Of a stretch of 64,000 bases of DNA, positions 38,556-53,500 are shown piece after piece (the stretch's first letter is position 1; each line of letters opens with the position of its first letter). The stretch spans positions 17,508,717 through 17,572,716 of the forward strand of contig VZSR01001479.1 of NCBI GenBank assembly GCA_013398615.1, in the 5' to 3' direction. Source of the DNA: Brachypodius melanocephalos. Lineage: Eukaryota; Chordata; Aves; Passeriformes; Pycnonotidae. The notes under the pieces were generated by a model that saw only the letters and a list, made by a program, of their open reading frames with translations, made no database searches and was not told the DNA's origin. The translations under genes were made by a program, and so were the position numbers.

Positions 38556-41500
38556 GTGAAGTGGCATATCACCTCACTGTGCAGCACATTATCAAACTTG
38601 AAATATACATTTTAAATTAAATAGGAGAAAAATAGATATAGTTGCAGAAGCAAGACTGATATAATTTTATCTTTGATAAATTCTGCTGTATTAATCTGTG
38701 GGAACAACCAGTAATGTCATTTGCTAAGAGACAACAGTATGATACCAACAATATAACTGCAAGAACTTAATTCTGATAGAAGTTTGAGAGGACTGAGGCA
38801 GACACCTCTGGAAAAACAAAAAACATTCAGAGTGCCTACACTAGCAAAAAAACCCTACTACAATATACAGTGCCTAAATGGCTCTCTTGAAATACCCACT
38901 TCTACTGACTACAGTGAGCAACTCAACTATGCATTAAAAAAAACCAAAAAACCAACCAAAAATAACAACTCACAACGCTGCCATCTTGCTTTACAATGAT
39001 TTCTCCTGTTCTGCCTAAGTAATAACAACAAACCTCCTCTTCGGGGACAAAAAAAGCCAAGAGTTGTATGTTTACTACAGAGCTCAACAGGTAATACCTT
39101 CAAACATTTAAACCAGCAAATAGAAATGTAGATGAAAAATAGAGAACAAGGATTTCCTACTGTATCACTTCAAATACAGGGTACGCCAAACGCCAGTCTT
39201 CAGGAGAACAAATCTGTCATCCATTACATTGACTGTTTCTAATTAAAGTCTGCAAGTTCTTAAATAGATGAATACGAGGTGGCAACTTTTATCAGGACAA
39301 TCTCCAATGTTAAATCTGATCTTGCTGGAGAAACAGAAATATAACTAAGAAATAAAGGGGAGCAAAGTTTTACCCATTAAATAGATTTTGCTTGGAAACA
39401 GTGACAGTAAATCTAAATTGTAATGCTCTGTGACTGATGTTCCAGTGTTTGTCCTCATCTAAAATGCCGTAAGGTAACATTTCAATCCTGCCTAATTGTC
39501 TGTACGTTAAAATATCTGAGGCAAACAACTTCAGAAGTTACTGTTCTGAAGCACAGATTTTATTCTCATAATCATATACTAGGACCACAGTGACACATAT
39601 AACACCAGAGACATTTTTATATCTATACATAAAATAAACTTCAACAAAACCAAAATATATTTAGCACAGGTAACAACAAAAGAAATTTTTTGTTTTTCTA
39701 CATGGGACAGGAGCAATGAAACTATTAATTTTGTTCACACTATGGGCTTGGGTTATCTCTAGAAACACTGGCTACACACACAAAAAGATGTTTTATGTGT
39801 TTATTCAAAAAAAATAGGCTGCATTAGATATTCTGTACGACAACATCAGGAAACATCTGTCTTTCTATTAGTTGTCCAAGGTTTCTGTAAACATTAGTAC
39901 ATTAAGATTCACAGCAAATAACAGTGGCAGCTCAACTGAAAGCAGAAGTAAAATGAAGGGATTTTAGGTAATTAAATCAATCCACAGCCCAACATTTGAA
40001 TTTTTCTTTTCCTAGAAATAAATTCCAAGTTGATGCACATTTTCTCCAAGACTTTTAATTAAGAAATTAATTTGTAGACCTGCATGCTAACTATACTGAT
40101 ATTCCACAGGAATTCAAAGTCTGAATCTTAAATCTTATTTCATAAAGGCAAATCATCTGCAAATCTCCTACACTCGATTTCACAGACTCAAGAGAGTTGC
40201 TGGTTATGCCCTATCTTCTTCCTGCCAAATTCAGCAATGACTAAGAACACATTAGCACTACAAACCCTCTGATATGAAACCCATACATTCAATTTCATCA
40301 ACATACTCCCTTGGTAATTAATTGTGACCTCTACAATGCACTCTGGGACTTCAATCTATAATCTCCTCCAGTTTCCAGGGCAGAACATAACTCAGTCTTG
40401 ACGGCAACACTGGTCTGGCTTCCTGCTTCCTTCATTTCCAAGTTCCCCAGGCTATACTAGAATGTGTCAGCTGCATCTGAGATAAACAGTATGATTACAG
40501 AAGCAGAACTTTCAATTACAAGATTTCAAGACTTCATATTTAATTTAAGCAAGAATACTAATTTTTATGTTTTGCAGACATTTACAGTAACAGCTGTGCT
40601 ACTTCTGCTTTGCCTGGTCTGTCCCAAGTTGAATTCTGCTCTATCAAATCACCAACAAACTGAGTTCTGGTTGTGATGCTACTTAAATTAACAGATTCAA
40701 ATTTGCACATTTAAAATATTCTTTTTAAAACAGAGACAAATGAATTAGTAGCCCAGAAGGGACCACGGTGGCAGAAGAGACAGATGAAATCCAAGCTTCT
40801 GTAGCATGTTCAACTAGATTATTTCAAGTTGCTTTACATTGAACTGCACACCATTTAGAGAAAAAAACGCCCCATGTTATATGACTGAAGGTTAAGTTTG
40901 TGTTTACTGTTGATCGTTTCAGCATTATCAAATACACTTTCAATACTGTTAGCTCTATTTTCATAACCATTTTCTAAGGGTATCCAACTGTCTTTAGAGA
41001 TAAGGAAAAGCTATGTATAAGGAAAAATTAAGCTACTAGCCCAATTTCATGCCAGAGATGCATGACAAAGTCAGGAAGCCAACATTCATTTAATATTTAG
41101 GAAGGGTTTCTTTGTTGAGTATTTTTTGAAATTTTGAGAACAGTTTGCCCTATTTGCTTAGTCTGGCACCTTGCTCAAAACTGATGAGAGGGTGCTGACT
41201 AGTCATAGCTTTGGCTGGCCCTGTACAAACATTATTTTATTCAAATTAATGAATTACTTAGGAATTGCCCATTTGTGCACAGGAAACAGTTTGCAGAGAG
41301 CAAGAAATGTTGTAGCGAAAAATGGAGTTAAGGAAAGAACAACCGAAAAGAAATAATACCATTCCTGACTGTATACTGCATGAAGAACTCAATGTCACAG
41401 ATCAATTAATATGAAAATTCTGGAAATAACCATTTTGCTTGTGAATTTTAAGGCTTGCCACTTTTATCTTGTCTAATTATCTTAATCATTCTAGACAAAC

Positions 41501-44500
41501 AAGCCTGTTTTTAAAAATTATTTTTGAAAAGGAGATCACCCAGCCCTGCTGAAAAGAAACAGCACTTGTAACATCTTTATAAACATTACACAATACTTAA
41601 GTAGTTTGTTATTTTGCTAACAGCACAGTGACTAGCATAACTTTAAATGAAGTAGTGCCACAGCTGACATGAAGAGCTTTTCAGTACCTGACTTTTGCTC
41701 TCCTTTTCCAGAGAACCCTGAAGTAGCTCATTATAATGTATGGAAAAATTAACACTGTCTGGTTCTCGAGCTACTTTCTCTTACTCTTGCTTTACCAAAC
41801 CTGAAATCTCTTTCCTTCTCCACACTCCCTCAAAAAAGTAGTTTTAGAAATGTGCATCTTTTGCTCTCTGGTCAATTTAAGGATGATTTACAGTCGGTAT
41901 TTCCCATCAAACTTGCTTTACAAGAAAACTACACAGTCGTATTGATTTGCAATGCCAGGAGAAACACTGCATCAGTCTGAAAATCTGCAGCAGTCCCTCA
42001 TGTTGAAGACATGGCACTCACCTTAAGTATTTTCAGACTAGTTTTCACATCAAAATTAGGTAGCAGAAAAGTAATGACTTTTTAAAAAGCATTACAGTCA
42101 CAAAGACAGCCAGGATTAGGCCTGTCTGTCAAATTATTGCAATGCTGGATTCTCAAGCTTTTTGTTTTATTCATGCTAAAGACTGAGGCAGACATTGACC
42201 AGTGAGGAGTGGTAATGGTATATGCCCAGAAACGATGCTGCAATCAGCTTCTAAATTCAAGACTTGTGTTTGTGATTTTCCATACTAGCTGCCTTCTAGG
42301 CTTCTTTCAGTGCTGTAAAAAATATTTTATCTTAGTGATACACGTCTTCTTTTCATCACTTGTTTTTAGGGAGCAATATCAGGTGTTACACTGATTGACA
42401 CTTCATGCACTTTCTTTCCCCTCCTTTCTGACAATATCCCCAATCAAATGATATCTTAAAGACATTATACAAAAGGGAAGTTATGAGTATTATAGGTCAT
42501 ATTTGCACTGTCTTCCCACGTGACATAATTCTACTTTCTTTAAGTCATTCTCTTACTTCTGTTATCAAACACAAGGGGAAAAAACCCCCATGGCTAGGAG
42601 CAAATTAGAGCAACTTTATTCTTAACCTGCTGAGAGAGCAAAACATGCTAACACCAGGCAAATGCAAAGCAGTCCCAATGCAGCTGAATCTTGTCAAAGC
42701 AGAGCATACCAGAAGTACCACGTTTAAGAAGATCTGAAAGTTCAGTAAAGGTACAGAGCTGTCCTGCTATTCTCAACTCATTTTCATACCTTCTTTAGGG
42801 AAACAAATCCTGCCCTGCTATTCTGATGCTGAGACAGGAGAGTTTCTGTTCTCTTCTTTACCTGTTCAATGACAGCAGAACTGAAGGCTTTCATCAAATC
42901 TCATGTGGTGAAGAACAGAAAGCTGTAGCTTTCCACCTGGATGCCTGATTAGTACTAAAATACCTTCAAAGACATCTGCTTTCAAAAATAGAAATTGGTA
43001 GCACAGCCTCCCTATGTTAATACAAAATTGCTGTCTAATTGAAGTTCAAATGAAAGTGATCCAGAAGTGCCAAGTAAAACTACTCTGTAGACTTTTGTCT
43101 TGCTTACAAAGTTCTACCATTTTTCACAAGAGGAGACAAACTCTCTATAGTGTGTATGTCATGGATCTATCATTGATGCCTAGAAGTTCCTCGGTACCTA
43201 TGCTTGCCCAGTTTTTCAGAAGGAGTCAGATGTGGAAAGTCCACAACTATGAATTTCTGGAAGTTTTAAGCATGACTTGTTTAGGCAAAACCCAACATCT
43301 AGTCTGTATTCAGCTGCCAACAATGTGTTTCTGGAAATATTCTCTAAGCTAAAGAACTTGCATCAGAAAAGTAAAGAACACTAGAATATATATGTATCCA
43401 ATTAAGAACAGTTGCTATTTCTTGCAAATATTCCGAGTATATAAAAACAAATTATGAGGTTTGTTTAAAAACACATCAGACTGATGAATAATTGAATTAA
43501 GAAGTGATTAGAAATGTGTAGATGCAAATGAAAATGCAGCCAAGATGAAAACAACTTCACATATTTTATCCGACTAAACTGTAAGAGCAACCAAAATATA
43601 TTTATTTGAGATTTATTCAGCAACTAAATATAATGAGAGAAAAGGGAATAAGCAGAGAGTGATTAGCTATACCACAAGAGAAAAGATGCTCTTTAGATAT
43701 CATGAATCCAAAAGCAATTTTATCAGAAAATAAAAATCAAAATCAGATACTGCAATAACAGCATGCAATTTACATACTGCTTTTTTAAAAAACAATTGTC
43801 ATCTCTAAGAAAGCACTCAATAATCCTAGGTTAATCAAGATCCAAGATTATTAGAGGAATATATATGTGTATATACATCAAGCACTCACTAAATTATTTT
43901 AAAAGTAAGTTAGTAACAAAAATACATCTACAAACAAAATATATCTAAAGTAAATCCATCTTAAGTCTAATGATATTTATGCATTTCTGCTGCTCTCCTA
44001 AAAATGATTTAGTAAGAAAAACATTTGTGAGGAAACCCAGTAGGTCCATTATCATTTCTGTTGTCCCTGTAGAGACTCGAGCAGGCTGGGACCCACTTCC
44101 TCCTCTAAACTCTACCACATAGTCCCTCTTTTCAAATGCAAATGGTGTGTGAGAGCACAACTATTTAATTCACCCATTTAATCCTCTTAATACTTTAAAT
44201 ATGCCAGAATTTGGTCACAATGAAGAAAGCTTTTCTCTTGTGGCACAGTATTACCTTTATCTACTGTATTTTAGTATCTATTTTTCATGCTCATTCACAC
44301 TAATTAGGGCTTTACTGAGCAAGAAGGTAACAATTACTGAGTTCTCTAGGCAGCATAACATTGCTTCTTCTAATCAACATGTTGTAAAAAGACAAGACAA
44401 AGAAAATGACAAAGAAAAAACTGAAAACCAAAAACCATCAAGTTATTTTAATGGAGTGCCATGACAGGCAGTTATTATCAGAGACTCTGATACACAGTAT

Positions 44501-47500
44501 ACTGTCAAACCACATTCTTAGTAAATACATGAGCTAGAATTACAAGAGATGCTACCCTGCCCTTTTTAGAATACAAATCCATACTCAAATGCAAAACTTG
44601 AATTTTTCAGAAGTGAAAAGAAGAGCTAAGAAGTGCAAGAGAGGCAACTTGCATTAGGCTTCAGAAACTTCTACTACTTATAATTATTTTTGCTGACTTC
44701 ATGACATCTTAATTTTTACTAATTAAGAAACCTTCCCCTTTGGTATCTATTATTAGTTGCATAGTCTCTGCTAACAGCAGTCTTTTATATAAATATTACA
44801 AAGGCAGACAGCTGTGAAAAATTTTCTTCTTCAAAACTTTACATTGATTTTCTGTAGCTTCACCTATTATTATATAAATTGAGATAGTTATAGAATTCCA
44901 GCAGGATTTTACTTCTTTGTATGTTCATTGATATTTTATATATTTGATTAAAAAGATTTTAAAAATATATACTTTCAAAGAGTTTTATATACATAAAGTG
45001 TGCTCTAGGAGATTCTGTGACAAAGAACTCTGCAATGGAACTTTAAGATGTTGAGAAAACAAAGCCCCTGAAGTGCATTTTGCTTCTGTTCTCTTTATTG
45101 CACCAGAGTCAAAAGAATGAAGTAACTTCCCAGCTGCCATTCACTGTTTCACGACTTACACAATTCACCTGCAGATTTCTGAAATTTGAGAGAAATGTAA
45201 CTCTTCAGAACATCTTTTGACATTTACATTTAACACAGCCATAACATGTTCCCAGCACTTGCTGAGTTATTTTCTGATCAAAAAGGAGGAAAGGGGAAGG
45301 AAAGCAGTTTGGAAAACACATAAGGATTTTGATTCTACTGATAAAATTCTTCGTGCAAGCAAGTTACTGAACGTGTCTGACGTTTGATGTCAATACTTTA
45401 AGACTTGACCACCAATTTTCAAGTTATAAGCAGTAAATAAATGGATCTGTGTCAAACACCAGTTAAACATTCATCAGATATCTGTCACAAGTATCTAAGC
45501 AAAGAAAGGCTTAACCTGAATTAGTACCTTTTAAATATGAAACAAATCCTTGTACTTGTGAAGTAGTTTGCTTCCCAGTGCTAGAGTGTCAAAAGATCTT
45601 TCATTAACATACTTGTGATTTTATGGTTTGCTATTTCTATGTTAAGTGTTAAAGTCTGTATTTCTCTTACTCAAATCTTCCAGAGTTCAAAATTTTCCTT
45701 CAAGCCCCCATGAAATTCTGAACTTATAATGTAATCCCCACATGGCCTCAAATATTTATCAGGCCTCAGTTTACAAGGTCGGGGTAAAAGTCTGGAATAA
45801 AGGAAAATATTAAAACTAATTATTTTCCTGCTTGTTGAGATGATTTATTATTTATTGCAAGGATCACTATTTTTGTTTACACAATACTCTGACCTGAATT
45901 TTCATCTCAGATATTTAAATGCTATTGATTCCTCATAAAGATACATTTTATAAATCAGATATCATCAGATATCAGAAAAATTAAATAGTTTTGTTTAGGG
46001 TAGTAAAGTCATTTGTGGGAAATTCCAAACCTAACCCACATCTTCAGATCCTTTTTTTATCCTACTTTCATTTCTTACTTTTTAACGTTACTTTATAGAC
46101 TTAGTTCCTGGATAATTAGTGGGTGCACAGATCTATATCTATGTATCACCACATTGTAAGTAAATAAAAAATACGAGACCCCCAAATGACTACAAGCCTA
46201 AAAGCCCTCACAAAGCTGTGTTCTACCATCTTCCATGTAAAGATACCTAAAAGTCACTTTTGAAATTATGATGGATTTTGAAATTATGGATGATTTGACT
46301 GCACTTAAAAGAGCTCTGCTTACACATCAAATCGACTCCATTGATGGGAAATAATAGTTACTGCTGTTATTTTCTCCTGGGTAAAGGAATTTTTTTTTAT
46401 CTCAGTGGCAGATAATCCTGGTTTTGATTTTGAGTATGTTTTCTAAGTGTACACCGAAACACAGCTGTGGATACACACAGGTACATCTGCTCAAAACCCA
46501 GAGGGTGTTGTGGGATTAACAGATCCTTACTTTTGATATGGCTACCAAAACTGTTGGAATAATTTTAGAAGGCCAGATTTAAAGGTGTTCTGCTAGAGAT
46601 AGCACTGACACAGTGGCTGACGGACCTCTGGAGTAACAGAAATTTTTTTTAACTGTAAAAGTCAGATAGGTAAAATGTGTTCATACACACATCTGATGTG
46701 CTCAGTCCCATCCCTTCCCCAAAACCTTTCAAACAAAAAACTACTTACACAGCCTGCACAGGATTTTACCCCTGGCAAAAGAACAAGGGAACTGTCAGCA
46801 TGAAAATATCATACCTTTTCAGCACTGTCAGAAAATGATCAAAACATACAGTGACACATGGTAAAGAAACCTGCATAAAATGCTATACAGACATGCCTTA
46901 GAGCTGATTTAATTTTAACTAATGCTGGGCAAGATGGAGCAGTAGGCACTCCAAAGATTTTGAGAGGCAATAAAAACCACAAAAACACTTATGGTTTACA
47001 AGAAAATCTGAAGCACAGAACAGGAAAGTGGAACATCAGCATTTCCAGAAGGGTGGTTTGGGGTTTTTTTGTATTTTGTTTTGGATGTTGGTTTGTTTTT
47101 CACATTTTCATAACCACCAACATTTTATCAGCAACAATGCAATGATTACTAAAGAGCAGAAAGGAACTCAAACTATTTAAGTCAGATGTTGACCATTATT
47201 TTACAGTGCTACCTTCAGGTGGCCTAGAAACTACTTGGAATAGAACATACCTGGTGATTAAGTTGACTTTATTCCTACATCAGGAATAGATTTATCTAAC
47301 TGTGTTTGTAGAGAGCATAGAGATATTGGGTAAAAAAAAACCCAAAAAAACGCATAGGGATAAAACAGAGAACACAAATTTCTATGAGAGAAGGTAGTGA
47401 AGAACCTGATCATTGTTTAAAAATGTTTATTTCACCAATATGCTGTGACCAGTGGAAGTGGGCAGCTTACCACCAGCAGTACTGAACAACCCTCAAAAGA

Positions 47501-50500
47501 CCAATTCAACATATTCAGCCAAATGTATAAAACACAAAGATCCTGAAGAGAACATTGCTGGGTGAAAACTTCAGAGTTCTGCATGGTGTAAGAAGACACA
47601 GAAAGCTGAATAAATAGAAGAACTTTTGGTAATTTTTAGAAGACTGGGCCACCCAGCACAGAGGATACTTATTTGTACCAAAGCATTTGGGAGCTATTCA
47701 GCTCTCCAACACTGGAGTTCTGGGCGATGCTGTACAAGTCACTACATATGCTGGTCATGTCAAATCAGCTTGTAAACTCATCAACACAATGATTTGTTCT
47801 CAAAATTCATCTACAAAGGATGCTCCAGAATGTTAAACTAAAAATGAATTAAAGTCTGACGTCTCTGAGCACAGGGCTAAACAGAGTAAAGTTTCACATA
47901 AATTTCTCTGAGATAAGTTTGAGATTTATTTTCATACCTCCAGTCAACACACTTCAGTTTTCCCACATCTTGCACTGGCCTCCCACACATATTCAGCAGT
48001 AGATTTCCAATGTAATATTTAAATTAGAGCTTGGATACACAAAATTACTGCCTCAACTCCTTAATTATTTACTATGGCTTTCACTGCTTTAAGTAATACA
48101 AAGGAATTTTCACCCAAAAAATATTCTAAAAAGATTCTTTGTCTTAAGAACTAGACTCAGAATTTCCTAGTCTAAAAAAAATACACCACGCCAATATGCA
48201 GCAAACTAGCTGCAGCCCATCAAATTAAGCTAGCACACCTTCTGCATTTTAGTGCATTTCTTAAAAAGCCTTATGCTAATAACCCATCTATATACTGACT
48301 TTCATGGACACATCATTAAACTTCCCCAAACTGCTTATCTCAGGTAGGATAATGTTTGATGTAATTCTAACAGATTTTCATTTTGGAACCAATTGTAAAT
48401 CTCAGCATGGGATTATATACAACTTCAACAGAACAGTCTCATGCAAGAATCTGCTGACATACACTTGTTTAGATTTGCAGCATTTTCCTTTTGGAGGTTG
48501 GAGCTCAAGGAGAAAGGTTAGTTGAAAAAGGAAAATTTAAAAAGAAGCGACACTTCTTTCCTGCTAATCATATTGATATGACTATATATAAAATATGACT
48601 TAAATGCTCATGGCATTTCTATTTACTTTTAGAAATTTCAAGACAAACTGTGCTCTGTGTTTATAGGTGCTTTTCACTGCATCTACTGAGCTGCAGAAAT
48701 TAATGCAAAGCAAGAAAGCAGCTCTGTAAACCTGCTGACAGCCATTTAATGGGAGAGGTGGCAAGTGGTGGACATGTCCTGGCAGTGTGCTTAATGGATA
48801 CACAAACACCCACAGTCGTCAGCCTAAAGTGATAGTGGCACAAAATTAACTGAGAGATGCAAAGCACATTTAACAAAGAGACCCAAAGCAATCTGGACAA
48901 TATAAGGCTGTATAAAGGTTGGAAGAAGGAAAACAAGATACATTTCTTCAAGGAGATGGCAGTCTTTAATTTCACTTAAAATTACTTAATTTCACTTAAA
49001 ATGGCCACAAAAGTAATTTTATTTAGCCTTGTTGCTTCAGTGCAGAAACCATCGCCTCTGCTTTGCAAAGCAAATGTTTTTGTACCAATCTAAGTTCCCT
49101 GGACAGAGCATGTCACAAAACCGCTTGAGTTAAAAGGAGATTTCCATGTTAATAACACTGCCACCATATCATGTTTTCTTTAGACATTTCAGAATGTAGC
49201 TGTAATAGAAATCATAGTCTCTCTCACATTGTGACCATTTCAAAAAGCAAACCTCAGCCACTGACGGACCTTTTGCAATTACTCACAGAAAAACAAACCA
49301 AGGTATTGAATTATACCAACTACTGGCATTGGGAAATAAAGAGAGAAACCTACAAACAATGGTTAAAAAAAATCCCAAAACACAAATAAAAACCCCACAA
49401 ATACCACACAGCCTTTCTACATGGTTAAATAAGAAAAAAACCCAAATTCTTTATCTTTCCATACTGCAGTAGTAACTAGCTGCCCAAACAAGTCAAGGCT
49501 GCTGTTCTACCATACGAGGTGAGCTGTAAACAAAAGAGAACATGCAAAGGCAAGACTGTAGAGGAGTTTATGTGTGACATTACAGAGGACTTCAAATAAC
49601 ATAATGAAATCACAAATTCAGTCTTCTGTAACATTCTGTGCGATTCTGTCTTTGTGGTGACTAAAAGATCAAACTATTTTATGATCTAGTATAAAGGGCA
49701 ATCATCTTCTTCCTTAGTATTTTTAAGCAACTTTCTGTGGCCCGTCTTATTGCAGAGCAGTGAAATTTCAAGTGCATGAATCCCTTGCAAAAACAAAAAT
49801 AAGGAAAAGATCAGGCTGTCTGTTTTCTAGGATCTGACATTTCCAAATACAAACCTGAAGTGACCTCTAAATCCACCATTCTCTTTCTCCAGACCTTCTC
49901 TTTGAGCCATCTGTACAGCAAAAGCTAGAATGAAATCTGCAAGTCCCCAAATATTATCACAAGATAATTAGGCAGCATTTCCTTAAGTTTTAGAATTATG
50001 CAGCTAATGGTAAGCCTTGCCATCATCCCTTCTTATGTAAAATTAAAACTAAGTACACAGTATATGATGCAATAGCAGAAAAAAGGTTTTCTCCTTAGCT
50101 AAAATAGAACTTCATTCACTTTAAAAAGGATATTTTTATAATACAGTTCATCCAACCTCTAGCTGAGGATGATTTTATTCCTCAAACAGAAAAAAAAAAT
50201 CCTAAACCTATCCCACCCTATTATCTGCAGGAGCCAGAAGCCTGAAATTCTGCCCAAGACAAAAATAACCGAAGCACTTTCCACCCAAATTGTATCCAAA
50301 AGAAGAGGACTGCATCATTAAAAAATTTCATCTTGAGGAGATAAACATGCTGAAGTTCAGCAAGCATTTCTTCCAACAGCTGCACCAGTTTAAGGAGCTT
50401 TCCCTGTGTGTTCCTCAGGCAACTGTCCTACACCAAGTGTGATGCACCACACCAGAAAGCTGAATGCGGAAAAAATACACCGCCCCTCTCATCCTATAGA

Positions 50501-53500
50501 GTCGCACATTTTTGTTCTCAATTTTTTTTTATTCTGGTCAACATCACTTATTTCCCAGCCCAGGTTACACAAAAGAACTGGGGGTGGGTGAGGAGGAAAC
50601 AGACAACAGGGAGTCCTTGAAACTGTATCAATCACAAAAGAAATGTACTTGAAACTCTGACTTCAGTTTCATATATCTGTAGAGTAAGCAGTGATAAATT
50701 TTCAGAGCAGTTGTGTTCTCAGTATCTGAAAAATGACTGCAAAATCAACTAAAGTAGTTACCTTTTCTTCAGCAGCTTTGTGGGAAATCTCTTACATTAT
50801 ACCCTCTATCTATAGAGGCATATTTATTTTAGTATCAATGAATGGTTCCACACTTGGAGATAGTATGTCAACACCCTAGACCCTTTCTCCTCCCCTCCAT
50901 GCAGCTCCATCAACTTCCTAACACTAAAACTTTAAAATACCTTTTATCTTTTGGTATGACAATCTCACATAAGATTTTCAATATATTTTCCTTCAGAAGT
51001 AATTCTCTAAACCATAAGCAAGTACTACTGTCTGTCTGACACAGTCAAGTACTTGTAACAAACATACTAAATGCAACCACACATCTTCCACAACTTTCCA
51101 TCTTTGTCAGCTAAAGAACAGAATTCTTTTCTTTGTAGCCAGATATATATTCAGTAGACGTATCATGGGAGTTAACATTTTAGACAGATTTAGAAGAGGG
51201 AACAAAGACAATGCTTTTATCTGAAAGAATAAATAAATTATAAATTAAATCCTCCTGCTCGAGGCAAATCAGTTGCCAACAATGGTCAAAACTAAGTCTC
51301 CCTTTGCTATCAGTTTCTAGACAGTTGTTCGTTTTGTGTTCTAGGTAATTTTTTGCTACTTTTCTTAGTAAAAGTCCTGGATACCTCAAACTCCAGACAA
51401 GATTTTAAATGCAATGCAACTCAACTGTCATTTCCATGATACTCTGAACTTCTCTTGGCTATAATGAAGGGAATTCATAAGTTTATTTTTATCTTTCAGC
51501 TTTCACTACTGTATTACTCTGGTTGGAAGGCACCTCTAGGCATTGCCCTGTCAAAAATACATAAGAAGATGCCATCAGCACTGATTTCTTTATTCTAAGG
51601 TGCAGATGACAAAATCAAGATATCTCTATTTATTCCTAAATTGATTGTCAGACAGTTGAATAATATATCTTCAGTTTGAAATTAGTTTATTAATTTCCAG
51701 TACCCATCTATGCTAACCCACGCATAACTGCTCCTTCCCTTGTGGTCTCAAAAGTCATTTGTGAGGTGGTGAAATACACTGAAATACAGAACTCATCCAG
51801 GTGTTTGCATTCTGACAGGATATCTCGCCCCTAGTTCAGTCTGCTGTGTGGCCAAAACCACCACACCCAGAGAGGGAAATATCAAATAAGGCTTTGTAAT
51901 TCAGTTTACCTAAATCAGTCCATATTGATAGTGAAACTCTGTAGTGAGTTACATTTGAGCTAACTTGGCTTCAATCACCTAAACATAGAAAGACTGATCA
52001 TCTACAGCTTCCGATGAAACTTCCAAACACTGAGCCAGGAAACAGCCACTGAGAGGGGTGTAACACTGGTCCAAATATAGACAAACTTAACAAAATAAAA
52101 ACAAGGCTGAAAAACCTACAGAGTAAACTGGACAGCTCAGTAACTGAAGCACTTTGAGGCATGGTAACTGTTCGACAGGCAAGAATGGGGAAAGCAATAC
52201 ATAAAGTTTAATAAAGCAATCTATACCACCATGTGTCTAATTCTATATGGCCTATAAGATGATGTCCAAACCAAAATCTGAAAAAAGTCAGTTTAAAGTG
52301 CAAAAGATACTAGATAAAAGCAGCTATTTTTACAGAAAAAGCAGTAACCCAAAACATGACATGATGCCTCTAGAGGACGGTTTTATCTTTGATATAAAAA
52401 AACTGAACACATCATAGTGTCACTTCACTGTCTGCTGAGAAACTTGTATGCTGTCGTCTGCTCAACCCCAAGAACAACACTAGGAGAAATTTCAGCAGTG
52501 AGCTCCACAGCTTCTGAGAGGTTATGTGATTTTCTGCTTTTGCTTTCAGGTTAAGCAAATCTTACAAAGAGGTGAAATTTTGTTTCCTCCTGTTGCTTCG
52601 GCATTGTCAGGAGACAGTAGAAAAAGGTTTAAGAAGAAATATACATTTTAGAAATTATCTTGAATCCCTGTATGCACAAAGTGAAGAGAGGCAGTAAAGT
52701 GTTTTCAAAAAACAGGAACACTGATATAGTGGAACTAAGCAGATCAAGCTCTCAGACTGTATTTTTAAAGCACTGAATACATGGCTGGCTGGGCACACTA
52801 ATAAGCAACTTCAAAAACCAGCTGAAGGAGCTCTATAATGGAAAGACAGCCTAACTAAATAAAAGCCAAGCAGGAAAACCAGCTTACTTTTCCATAACTC
52901 CTACTTGTTTGTCCACAAAACCCACAACAGAAGTCTTCACTATTAACCCTGTATTTAGTTTACATATTGAAAACTAATATAAACAAACTTGTGTAAGTGG
53001 AACTTCAGAACTATTTTGTGCACGAGACTCCTGGCTTGGGTTTTATTTCTCAGAAGCACCCTGTTGTTTTGATTGATTTAGGAAGTGTTACTCACTTGTG
53101 AAAATAAAGTCACAATTATTTAACTATTCTGAATCTGGATAAAACTGTTTTTAGGTTTAGGAGCACTGTAGCAAACACTTGCTTTTTACTCTCCTTATAT
53201 CCAGAACAGTGACTTTCCTATTATTTTTTTCCATGCCTACAGGAGGTATCAACAACATATATCCCCATTTAATTGTCAGCCTGGGATACCCAATCATGTT
53301 CTCACTGGGTATGGTGCAGTACTTCAGTTTCTACAACTATTTTAGTTATGTGAGGTCAACACACGTTCCTATGTTTGATGATGGAAGTCAGAATGTAAAG
53401 ATCCAAAATGTGTGCTCCACCTATCAATGCAAAGTTTAACAGATACAGTCAACAAAGTATTTTTAAACCATTGACAGAAATTTAGAGATGCAACACTGCA

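Noticed and set aside
43014..43352. 112-codon plus-strand open frame
   Set aside because: No recognisable protein, no splice context and ordinary intronic composition.
48965..49003. Two copies of AATTTCACTTAAAA about 20 bases apart
   Set aside because: A short AT-rich repeat of a kind common by chance in this composition.
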